A stretch of DNA of 64,000 nucleotides from Otis tarda (Eukaryota > Chordata > Aves > Otidiformes > Otididae): NCBI GenBank assembly GCA_026413225.1, contig CM048552.1, positions 132,197,053-132,261,052 on the forward strand, given 5' to 3'. Positions 54,174 through 64,000 of this stretch are shown piece after piece. Each line of letters starts with the position of its first letter. The first letter of the stretch is position 1. The notes under the pieces are model-generated. The model did not search any database and was not told the DNA's origin. It saw nothing but the letters and a program-made list of their open reading frames with translations. The position numbers were made by a program, and so were the translations under genes.

Positions 54174-55341
54174 GTAAGTACTGCAAATCACAGCTGTAGG
54201 TGGGACTCATGCATGGTGGTGGCAGTTTCTTCTTGAGCTTGCCTTCATGTATGTTACTCTGCACACTTTGCCTTTGTGTTTGTGAGTGATTTTCATCTAC
54301 TTCCCGGACAGAACATGCTCAGGGTGAGAAGCTCAGGAAAAAAGACTGGCACTATCCATCTGTAACAGCTTTTTTTTTTCCTGTGTTATGATATAAGTAG
54401 ATGCTTACAGGGTATTGAAAAAGTAAATAAGCTATAAGCAGTAAATAAGTTTCTTCTGTTGTTTAATTTGCCAGTAACTATTTGGGAACTCATATGTATT
54501 GATCTTAATAAGGGGTGCATCTGTTCTAGTTGTAGTAAAAATTACTGCAAGTTCCTAAAATTGTTAAATCAATTTATTGTTTCAGTGTTAGCACATTTTC
54601 CCAGGAAGCTCATATTACAAAAGTGCTTGAATTGTGGTTAGGACATTTGAAGACCTTTGTGTTTATGACCCTGAATCATACTATTTTAGCGTTGGGCATC
54701 TTTATTTTCTTTACATTGTTCATTTCTTAGGAGAAACTGGCGCTGGCATGTAGCTTCTGCTATTCCTGAGAGTATTTAATGTTTTAGAAGCTAAACTTTT
54801 ACTTACGTTGTCAGTTTTGTGTAGCCCAGGAAGGAAAAAGAAAAGGGAGAGCAGTGTGCAGAGACTGTGGCAGAACAGAGGTGTGCAGGGAGTTTGGGAG
54901 AAGATGCGGGAGGGCATGGTTCAAGCTGGATCTAGGCAGCGAGCCCCACGGCGTTGCCTCTTAGGCTGACCTCTGCTCCTCTGGTCTCCCCAGCCGTTCT
55001 TGCAAGGGCTCCTTCCACCTACTGTTTTCTGTCTGAAGTTGAGGTCACTCACTGGGAACATAAGAAGGTGTCTGCTCCTTATAGCTATGTTCCCTTTCAA
55101 AGGGAACCTTCAAAGAAGGATGACAGCAAATCCATATTTGGGATCGTTACTTAGAAATTAAGTTGAAGGTTACATTGTATTGCTGGCATAAACAGCTTTG
55201 AAGTGGCTTAAGTACATGATATTGTTCAGAGTAAAAAAGGTAACTGGTGAAGCAGGGAAAATATGTTTCCAAGAGGTTGTCTTTTGTATTTTACTAGTTT
55301 AATTGATTAAATTCAAAAATTTTTTTGCATTCCTTTAACAG
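54174..55341 (+). other. SH3KBP1: SH3KBP1 intron, 1.2 kb
   Basis: A GT-AG intron with acceptor CCTTTAACAG. No repeat is recognisable. A slightly GC-richer patch lies at 54890-55020. Confidence 0.82.
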
Positions 55342-55405
55342 AAAAGAGATTAAACAGCTGCTGTCTGAGTTGGATGAAGAAAAGAAGATCCGTCTACGAT
55401 TGCAG
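55342..55405 (+). CDS. SH3KBP1: SH3KBP1 exon: coiled coil
   Basis: A 64-bp exon: one base completes Lys, then 21 codons encode KEIKQLLSELDEEKKIRLRL and Q before the CAG|GTACTT donor. The Ile/Leu spacing and high charge are those of the CIN85 C-terminal coiled coil, which drives oligomerisation of the adaptor and is known to contact phosphatidic acid. No heptad-breaking residue is seen. Confidence 0.96.
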
Positions 55406-57375
55406 GTACTTAAATTATTTATAATGTTATGGAAGTATTGGCAGGTTTGATTTATCCTCAGGTATGTGATATAAAACTCTGCTAAGATACTTAGATTCCA
55501 GGGAATCAAAAACTACTAACATTTCTAAAAGGGATATACCTGTTCCCTTTGTAGTGTTGCCAGTCTGCGTCATGTATATTGCAGTACTGAGTTCTTACTG
55601 GAAAGCCTGATAATTATCTAAAAATTTATCAGTACAAATATACAAATTAAAAAAAAAAGAATTAAACGCAATATAGGATTAAATCTATGATATTTTTTTA
55701 GTCTCAGTTTTTTGGTTTGATTTTGTTACAAGTGAAATCATGTCTTCTTAAATGGCTTGCTGTCTCCCGGAGCTTTGTATTTTGTAGTAGGCTGGTCTTA
55801 GTGTTCATATGCTTGGAATATTATTTCATATAGCAAGATTTAACGTCAGCTTTACAGACTGTACTCAGGTTGTCTTCAGTAAAGCATCCTAAATAATATA
55901 AAAGAAGATGCTCTGATTAAGAGCCCAGTTGCTGCCCATAGTTTGTATAGTACCTTAGCTCTGGATGTTGTGCTGGCTCAGCCATGTGCCAGGTTGCACG
56001 CTGCCCTGCTTGTGTGAGTCCTGGGGCTGGGGCTGGGCCTTGCGAAGATCATTGGCTGGGCTGCTTCACTACGGAATGACGTTGAAACTGCTCTTCTGGA
56101 TTTTGGAGAGTGATATACTTGATAAGTGTTTCAGTATGGACTCCGTTTTTTATTTTTATGGTATAGGTCAACTGTACTTTTTCTTTATACTAGAGATATA
56201 AATTCAAATTATCATTTCACTGGGCTGTTCGGGCTCAGTAAAGTGCTTTGGGAACATGGCAAAGGGTGGCAGATCTGGGGACCATCAATGTCTGCACTCC
56301 AGGGCTGCTTGAAGGACTTTATGTGTGCAAGAGGTGTAACACATTTCTAGTAACAAACAGTTCATGGTAAACAAAGATGAAAATTTGTTTCGATGAAATT
56401 GATGAACATTTTTAATAGCAGTTATTGATTTAGTCTCACAGGCCAAACTGTTCAGAGATTCCACCTCCAAGGATGGCTTTACATCTTTACACAGAGACCT
56501 GCATTGATAGTTCTAAAGTTATGATTGTAGAGCTGAATGCTTTTACTCCAATCTAAATGTTGGAGTAAATGTATTGATGTATTTTCAGATGCTAGCCAAG
56601 GTGGCATAATTAGCTTTACATGGAGATGAAAATTCAACAAAGAAAAGCAGCATAAGTTTAAGAGTGGTCTGATAGTCATAAAGTAGCAAGTAGCGCAGCT
56701 CTCAGTCTGCGTATTAAAGACTGCCTTGATGACATAGCGCAGTTCAGCACTGAGGATGTGTTTGAATAAATCAAATACCCCTGCCTCAGGGTTTCCAGTG
56801 TCAGAGGGGCCAAGTGTACAACCAGGGGTGATGCTGGTTTCAGCCACCTCCTTTTACCACACGGCTGTACATCCATCACAGCCCTCAAGGGTCCTGGACG
56901 CGGGCTTGATGGGTGTAGAAGGCAGCCGCCGTCCCTACAGCAAGGACCATCCTTGCAGAAGTGAGACAGTAGGTTTTGCTCCTCAGCTACCAGTGTTCAC
57001 TGTCAGCAGATCAGCTTACCTGTGCCAGGTGTAAGTGCAGCAGCTGCTGCGTGGACACAGTGCTGATTCTGCAAGTAATTGCTGGCAGCAAGCTGTGTGG
57101 CTTGTGAAAGTTGTAATTTAAAGAGTTTGAAAGATCTTGTGGTACATTCAGTGACCATGCTTGTCAAGCTCTGAAGGGAGGGAGCTGTGAGTGGCCATCT
57201 TAATGCAGCTGAGAAGGTCACCTCAATTTGTGAAATCTGTGGGAATAAAAGTAGTATAAAACCTGTACTCCACACCTGTGGGCAAGGTGGAACATGTGCT
57301 TTGCAAGTGCACCAACTGTGCCTCAGTTTGTTAAAGCATCTAATTTCATCACAAATATTTTTCTTTTATTTTCAG
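55406..57375 (+). other. SH3KBP1: SH3KBP1 last intron, 2.0 kb
   Basis: A GT-AG intron with a strong acceptor (TTTTCTTTTATTTTCAG). I see no CR1 or LTR. Overlapping open frames of 122 codons or fewer around 56480-57034 lack recognisable domains. Confidence 0.83.
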
Positions 57376-57417
57376 ATGGAAGTTAATGACATAAAGAAAG
57401 CTCTTCAATCCAAGTGA
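57376..57417 (+). CDS. SH3KBP1: SH3KBP1 terminal coding exon and stop
   Basis: The last 13 codons, MEVNDIKKALQSK, followed by TGA at 57415-57417. The sequence closes the coiled coil and is the expected C-terminus of CIN85. With this exon the joined reading frame from 7462 to the stop gives 396 residues without a break, which is about what the human protein has from the same point. Confidence 0.97.
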   Translation: MEVNDIKKALQSK

Positions 57418-57736
57418 ATACTTGATAGGTGGAATGTTGCATTATTCTTCGTGACTGAGACTCAAATTTACGCCCCAGCCAAAATAACTTCGTGCCAAAT
57501 GATGTAAGAATTGCCTCAACATCCCTTTATTTGAAGGATTAGCACAACAGTTTTTGATAGCACAACAAAAATACCAACAAGGACACAATTTCCACCCGAA
57601 GCAGTGCTGTGCGGCACTAGTTGTGACTGAAATCGATCTTCTTGTGCTAAAGGCTCTCTACTTCAAGATCCTAGGTGAAATGAAAACTCAGGCAGTTTAG
57701 TCCCTAGTGGTACTATTTTGATGATATTTTTCCATA

Positions 57737-57742
57737 AATAAA
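57737..57742 (+). terminator. SH3KBP1: Proximal poly(A) signal AATAAA
   Basis: A canonical hexamer 320 bases after the stop codon, followed by a T-rich stretch (57775-57800) that could serve as the downstream element. Its use cannot be judged from sequence alone. Confidence 0.55.
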
Positions 57743-58386
57743 GTGTATTTCAGATTATCTGTTTACAAGCTTTATGATTTTGACTTTTGGTTTTTAATTG
57801 TCTTTTGTCACAGATTTTAAAATGTTTGTACTGCATATAGCCAGGAATGAATGTTAACGTTGGGGCTGGAGGGATTATTTTTGCTTCGAAATAGAACAGC
57901 CTACTTTTTGTTACGGTTTTAAGTTCTGTTAAATATGCAATTTTATGTCCCCAAATCCCCTACAACTTAAATTTACGTTGTGTACAGTAAGGTATTTACA
58001 AGAAGGAAACAAACCAACAGAAATCTGGTCTTTGCAATGATTTGTGCCTTTCTTTGCCACACACTGACTGGAGCCGGTTGCAGGCCAAGTCTCCCTAATG
58101 TAGCTACCACGACGACTCCTGTCCCCGGTGTCCGGCGGAGGTCACCTTCTCAGTGTACAGCTGCTCAGTCAGTAGAGCCAGGTTTGTGCGAGGTGGCAGG
58201 ACGAAAGGGCGCAGCTGAGAGCAGCTTTCGCTTGAGCAGCTGTGGCTTTTTAGCTTTCCTGGTTTTGATAGGCCTCTCCCTCAACCTGAATGTTCATCTC
58301 CGCTTGATTTTCATTAGGCGATTTAAATGCCCACCTCTGTCCCCAGTTTTGCACAGAGTGAACAGAATATGCATTATTAAAGCAAA

Positions 58387-58420
58387 AATAAATAAAAATA
58401 ATCTATAAAACGTTAATAAA
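58387..58420 (+). terminator. SH3KBP1: Distal poly(A) signal cluster (three AATAAA)
   Basis: Three AATAAA hexamers begin at 58387, 58391 and 58415, followed within 35-60 bases by GT-rich sequence. This is the strongest 3'-end signal after the coding region. Confidence 0.7.
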
Positions 58421-58440
58421 AAGTTGTATTATTTCATGCA

Positions 58441-61400
58441 CAAGGGTCTCTATTGTGTGACGTTGTTTCATTTGCTGTTTTTATGTGGTATTGTTTGCTA
58501 CATTATGTTGTACACTTATGGACTGATACACTCTCTAGTCCTGTTTTTGCAGCAAGACTTTCATCATTTTATTTAACCTGATGCTTACTTCATGTCTTCC
58601 AGTTTCTTTGTTTGCTTTCATCCTTTCAAAATAAGGTCTCTCATTTTTCTGTTTGTGGTTTTGTGTGTGATACTAGCAGCAGAGTATCTCATACCTTGTC
58701 AGCAATCTCTGTTGAGTTTATATGAAGCGTTTAATAATGGATATTTTTGCACAGCATGAAGTGAGTGGGTGAGTGATATTGGTGATGCTTCAGAGTGACA
58801 AAAAAAAAACCCAACAAACACACAAAGGATCTATATGTCATCTCATCAAATGGTAGAGCTGGCTCCAGGCAGCGTATCCTGTATCACAGCTAACCACCCT
58901 GCCTGCCAGGAGCTTGATGAGACACAGCGTTCAGACGGCTGCTGACGTTCACATATGGTTGGCAGCATTCCCGCAATCTTTCTGATATGCATAGATATAT
59001 AAAATACACACTTCACCATACCTGAATCTTGCTTTATGTGTCTCAACTGGCAATACAGAACCTCACTGTTGGGATTGTTTCCGCAACCATAGGTTGTGCT
59101 TCTATTTTAACAGCAGTGTCTGAGATTGAAAGATCAGATAGTGAAACTTGAGATTTTTTTTTTTAAATCCCAATACATTGTTCGATGTACTCAAACAGAA
59201 GCACTAATAAAATATTTTATCACTGAAATGCTCTTATTTAACCTTTCTAAATAACCGCATTAAAATATTTTTATACAAAGGATGGTAATCCCATCATAAC
59301 TTTCCAGCAATAAAGATTTCTAGATTACTTCCATATTTATTGTGAAGTTAGTAGCAGAGTTGGGAGAACAGAAGGAAATGAGGGATAAGGAATAAGAATT
59401 CTGTTTGGGTTTGCAGTCATACATTTGCAGCGTATCCAGAAATGAACAGCTCTGGCTTCCAAATTGCATCCCTGGAAAGAGAGGAACTATCGCATCTGTG
59501 GTAAATAAAGTATTGATTCCTGAGTTGTACGTCAGAAATACAAGAGACATCTCAGAAATGTTACATGTTTTGCAAGTCTGAATTTGGCACAGAGTTTCCT
59601 TATATCAGATCACATTTGGGTTTTTTTCCTCCTGTTGAGATGACTTGTCATTTTATAAATCCAAATTAGAACTCCAACATATCATGCTTTGTAAAAAGTT
59701 AAATAAGATTTTGTGAAAATGCTTTGTTTTGAAAGTTGATTTTTCTGGGAGAAGAGTTTGTAGAAATACTAGCTCTCCTTGCAGCATTTCATTAAAATAA
59801 TAGAAAGTCTTTCACATAACACACAGATTTTCCCTTTTAAAGAGGATCAGTTATGGATTAAACCCATGGATATAAACTGCTGCTTTTAAAAATGTTTAGG
59901 TTTATATTTAAAGAAAAACAGAAAATGCTAGTGAGCTACAAAGTGATTTTGATGTGAAAACGATTAAATATTGTTGTTTGAAGAGCTGTGTAAAATGACT
60001 TTCATTAATATGCAGACACTGGTCTTGCGATAGACTTCTGTTTACTTGTCAGGTGTGAAACATCAGACTCATGCCTTTGGATGATAATATTCAAATTCTT
60101 GATTTGGAAAAATTTTAGGTTAGTAAGAAAACAGCTTTATGTTCTTTTAATGTTATATTTTCAACTCTAAAAGGAGCAAGTATTTCTTAATGTGGGATCA
60201 TAGCACTTCAAAAACTTTTACATGGAAATAAGATGGTAAATATTCAAAGTGTTTATTAAGGTCTGTCACTTAAATTTCACCTTCTGTTTGTGTTTTTCTT
60301 CTTAACAGTTCACTTCTAAATGAGCAAAAGAGACAGATCTGTTATTATGCTAACAGGATTGAACACAGCTATATGCAGTGCATTTTTTATTCTAGGCGTG
60401 ATAGCCAGCTGCCCAGTAAGTTTTGTGAGCTCCTTTGTGCATGAAATGTCCACAGGAGTGCCGTACGCTGTCAAAAGCAAGGTGGGAGAGCGCCATAAAA
60501 CACCGTCCAAAATTCATGTTCTGCTGAAGTTACAGAATTGTTTCACTCATCTGGTGGAGTTGACCCACATGTGTGCAGGCTGCTCTGCTGCAGGGGTGGC
60601 TGCCTGAGGGCTGTGGCGTTACCAGGTCCTCTGCCCAGCGCCTGTGCATGGAGTCTGTACAGGCAGAAAAAAACATTTGCTGCTGCAGGGCTGGCGTGGT
60701 GTGAAGATGTCTGGTGTTCCTGTGAATTCCATGCCACATTGCAGTCATAACTGTGCTGACAGCTCTCACGCTTTTAGCCTTGTTTTGGGGCTTTTATGCT
60801 CCTGCCCTCGGAGCTGGGGGAGGCTGAGGTCAGAAGCGCTGCAGTTTGTGAGTCCCACAAATACCCAAGCACCAGAAGGCAAGGAGAGAGTACAGCTGGG
60901 GCCGGGGTGACGTGCAGCGTCCCTGCCTGCGGGAGCAGCCGGTCAGCAGTCTCTGCTGCAGTGCAAGGCCAGGAAGAGGTGTGAGGTCTCTGGAGTCAGC
61001 TTCTCCTCTGCAGAAAGTATCCTGGGGCTGCAGACAGGACAGAGGCGCATTGATGAGGAAAGTGTGAAGCCTAGTTAGAGAGAAGATACCTTTCACACAG
61101 GCAGGCTGTGGTTTGAAAGGCAGGCAGGAATACTGCTTAAAAGTAGGAACAACCAACCACTCTGCAACTTCTGCTCTGAGGAGGCTTTTCAGCCTTGTGA
61201 GGCTGGCAGTGCTGCTGGGCATCTGCAGTTCCACTTTGGGAAGGAGAGGGTCCTCCAAGCATTGACTTCTGTTCAGGGCAATCCTTAGATCAAAAAGAGC
61301 CAGAAGGGGTGGAGCTGAAGTCCCCACACTAAACATGGAGTACTTGTATCCATGGTTATTAATACCCTTCAGCCAGAAATTAAGACTTCACTTGGCACCT

Positions 61401-62334
61401 TTGGCCTCAGCTGATTCTTGAGCTGGCCTAGGAATTCACAGGTGGTTGCCCGTGCCCCAGCCCATTCACTCTTCACTTCCTGCAGCTGCTTCCCTCCTCC
61501 TGCCTTCCGCTCCTGCTGTTCCCTGCCTTCGGAAAATAATCAGCTTCCTCAGGACATCAGCCCTGAAAGTGAGGGCATGCCAGCGCTTCCCAGCCTGGAA
61601 TGGAGCAGCTGAGGAAGCAAAAGACACATTTCAAACGTCCGCAGGAAATGGCAGTGCCGTGCGTGCTGCCAGGGGATAAACAGCCTCGGCACCCACCAGC
61701 CTGGCACTGGGCAGCCCTGCGCTCTGCTTTCTCCTTGGGTAAGGAAGGTTACTGGACCCACTCAATGCCCTGTTGTTTGGTTTTAGCTCTTCTAATTAAT
61801 GTGATTTCCAGTCCCATGCAGGCACAAACTTTCAGGGGTAGCTAGTGTAAACCACTGGCAGCCTCAGGAACGGATGCTTGAGAGACTTTTTGAGCTGCCA
61901 CAGTCAGGCTTTTCTTGAACCGGTGATGCAGCTGAGTTTCCCCTTTCAGGGCTCACAGTTCCACTGTTAGACAGTGTAAGGGTTTGGAGTGTAAATAGCT
62001 AAACTAACAAAATGGCTTAATGCTCTTGGGCATTTTTTTTAAAGTATGAGAAATGTAATCATATTTTTAAATGTGTTAGAACGGTAGGATGAAAAATTTC
62101 AGATGTAAATTAATTTTGTTGAAATTGTTACCCTACAAACTGGAGAGCTATCTTAGTGTGTTTTAGCAAGTTAATTAACTATAATTCTCAACAAATCCCT
62201 GGAACCATGAGAATTAAGTTTTCTGACACATTGCAAAGGTTAAGATAGGGAGGCAGGGCCTACCTGTCTCTCTCACCGCCTCAGACGAGTAGATTTTGAA
62301 CTTTTATCTTCCTTTTTTTTTTGTGCAGGAGAAC
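58441..62334. other. Intergenic sequence downstream of SH3KBP1
   Basis: No gene is recognisable on either strand. The part from 58441 to 60300 is AT-rich and unique. From about 60560 to 61850 the sequence is GC-richer and carries several overlapping open frames on both strands (the longest 168 codons, minus, 60830-61336). None has a recognisable domain or splice context. In mammals the next gene downstream is MAP3K15, but no exon of it can be identified here. Confidence 0.65.
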
Positions 62335-63495
62335 TGTCGTAGTTCAACCCAGATCGGGTCCAAACTACGCAGTCTCTCTCACTCCCCCCACCCTCCAAGA
62401 GAATAGGAGGAGATGATATAAGAAAAACAGCTTGAGGTTTGAGGTAAGGACGAGGAGAAATCCTTAAAGTTACCATTACAGGCAAAACAGACTTGACTTG
62501 GGGAAAAGTATTCATTTATTTCTAAAACTAGCAGGAGAATGAGACAGGGAACAAGATAACCTCCCCCCCACCCCTCCCTCTTCCCAGGCTTAACATTATC
62601 TCTATTACCTTCCCCCCCACGAGTGGCACAGGGGGGAAGAGGGAATGGGGGTCATGGTCAGTTCATCATACGTTGTTTTACGCCGCTGCTTCGTTGTCAG
62701 GGGAAGAACTCCTCACATTCCTCCCCTGCTCCGTTGTGGGGTCCCACCCATACGCCACAGTCCTTCCTGAAACTGCTCTGGCGTGGGTCATCTCTTCCAT
62801 GGGGTGCAGTCCCTCCAGAACAGCTGCCCCAGCCGGCCCTCCATGGGCCACAGCCTACTTCAGGCATCCACCTGCCCTGATGTGGGGTCCTCCATGGGCT
62901 GCAGGTGGATCTCTGCCCCTCCGTGGACCTCCATGGGCTGCAGGGGGACATCCTGCTCCACCATGGTCTTCACCATGGGCTGCAGGGGAATCTTGGCCAG
63001 GAGCCGCATTACTCTTCCCCCTCCTTCTTCACTGACCTTGGCATCTCCAGCCATTCCTCACAACACGCTGGCAGACGCCTCTCAGGATCCTTTTTACATC
63101 TTACTCACTTCAACTGCTCATCTCCTCTCCACTTCTTGCAGCCAGACTGGGTGGAGTTGGGCCCAGTTGGCGGCCCAGTTGGCAGCCCAGTTGGCTGCCC
63201 AGTGGGAGGCCAGAGGGTGAGGCCTGCAAGGCCCACAAGGCTCGTGCCTCCCCCTCTCTGCCCCCACTCAGCTGCTTCACATCTTCTCCTTTTTGTTTTT
63301 CCTCCTGTTTCCCCCTTCTTAAATACTTTATCGCAGAGGCGTTATCACAGGACATTCTGCTACCAATTGGCTTGGCCTTGGCTAGCAGTGGGTCCACCCT
63401 AGGCCCAGCTGAGTCCACTGAACAAAGCGACTTCTAGCAGTTTCCTACAGAAGCTACCACCTCAGGCCCCCCCTTTACTAAACAAAACCAGAACA
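62335..63495 (-). mobile_element. Structurally complete avian ERV solo LTR with 5-bp target duplication
   Basis: The plus-strand edges are TGTCGTAGTTCAACCC and AACAAAACCAGAACA, giving TG...CA termini. It is flanked by AGAAC at 62330-62334 and again at 63496-63500, a perfect 5-bp target-site duplication. The 1161-bp length and internal order (ATATAAGAAAAACAG, GGCAAAACAGACTTGACTTG, GGGGTCATGGTCAGTTCATC, repeated CCATGGGCTGCAGG units at about 62890-62990, TTCTTAAATACTTTATCGC) match the copy at 34914-35968. On the minus strand, AGTATTTAAGAAGGG gives a TATA-like box, so the sense is probably minus. There are no internal genes, so it is a recombined solo LTR. Open frames of up to 165 codons over it are repeat by-products. 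Confidence 0.9.
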
Positions 63496-63500
63496 AGAAC

Positions 63501-64000
63501 ATAGCTGATTTCCTGTCACAGGAAAACATAATTAGGCTTTTATCAGTATGATCTTAAAGTTCTAATAGGCTGTTTCTCTTGGAGGAAAAAATCTGAAAAT
63601 TACAAAGCAAACTAGATACGAACAATGAAGCTTCACAAGCAATTCTGAGTATCAAGACATCTGTTTTCAAAACTTTCTCTGGTAAAACCCTGTCGGTTCA
63701 TTGCACCCAGACCAAGTATATTCATGTGCTGTGGGAGATCATTTTCCTCAGCACGAGAAGCTCTTCCCTGCTTGCTTCATCCCTGCTGGCAAGCAGGCTT
63801 AAGCAAAGGGACCCATCAGGCTGCTCTTCCCCTCCTCAGAGCACAGCAACAAAGAGTTGGGGATTTTGTGAGAGCACTTTTCGGGCTCTTCATAGAGGAA
63901 GCGAAAATTAAGCTGGGCAGGTGTCCCTGCTACAGGATGACCCATCACTTGGGTTTACCCCCTTCTGGGGACAATTTTCCTTGTGAAGGGTATTACAAGT
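63501..64000. other. Intergenic sequence after the LTR
   Basis: About 500 bases of unique sequence. I see no gene, repeat or regulatory motif that I can name. Confidence 0.6.

Larger units (their letters stand above)
57418..58440 (+). other. SH3KBP1: SH3KBP1 3' UTR
   Basis: The untranslated region follows the TGA. A proximal AATAAA lies at 57737-57742. A distal group lies at 58387-58392, 58391-58396 and 58415-58420, followed by TGTGTGACGTTGTTTC (58454 on), a GT-rich downstream element. Cleavage near 58435-58445 is the likely main end, with a shorter form ending near 57760. The stretch 58070-58230 is CpG-rich. A 142-codon open frame (57980-58408) crosses it but resembles no known protein. Confidence 0.75.

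Noticed and set aside
60320..60607. 95-codon plus frame with a hydrophobic stretch
   Set aside because: It has no similarity that I recognise, no poly(A) or promoter context, and overlaps equally plausible frames on the other strand.
60830..61336. 168-codon minus-strand open frame
   Set aside because: It has no recognisable domain, splice context or start context, and lies in GC-richer DNA where stop codons are rarer.
62623..63402. Overlapping plus frames of 85-165 codons, with minus-strand partners
   Set aside because: These are inside the solo LTR. They have no retroviral gene motif and are caused by repeated CCATGGGCTGCAGG-type units.

Overview
This is a 64 kb window of vertebrate nuclear DNA, almost certainly from a bird and probably a neoavian lineage. 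The reasons are short CR1 LINE 3' ends finishing in ATTCTATG-type octamers, avian ERV long terminal repeats with their usual end sequences, GT-AG introns, and little other interspersed repeat. There are no bacterial-style genes, CRISPR arrays, tRNA or rRNA genes.

The only protein-coding gene I can support is the 3' half of SH3KBP1 (CIN85/Ruk), on the + strand. Eleven exons lie at 7460-7554, 23438-23539, 27518-27569, 31423-31503, 33874-34036, 39863-39948, 50161-50270, 51606-51731, 53902-54173, 55342-55405 and 57376-57417 (stop codon TGA). All junctions are GT-AG and all phases are compatible. Together they give 396 residues: the whole third SH3 domain (split over two exons 15.9 kb apart), the proline-rich region with PxxxPR-like motifs, a capping-protein-interaction motif, a serine/acidic linker, and the C-terminal coiled coil. 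The 5' part of the gene (SH3-A and SH3-B) lies upstream of the window. The 3' UTR runs to about 58440, with poly(A) signals at 57737 and 58387-58420.

Region by region: 1-7459 is intron with one antisense LTR (5091-5610) and a small CR1. 7555-57375 is exons and introns, containing CR1 tails, LTRs at 17393-17910, 34914-35968 and 37082-37320, a decayed LINE reverse-transcriptase fragment near 41620-41812, and three probable MIR remnants. 57418-58440 is 3' UTR. 58441-64000 is intergenic, with a structurally complete solo LTR (62335-63495) flanked by a 5-bp target duplication AGAAC. Most long open frames in the window are chance frames in LTRs, UTR or intron.

I looked for an undescribed system and did not find one. 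The points most worth a second look are the solo LTRs with internal minisatellite-like repeats, the LINE remnant, one homeodomain-site cluster, and local CpG-rich patches that could be internal regulatory sites.
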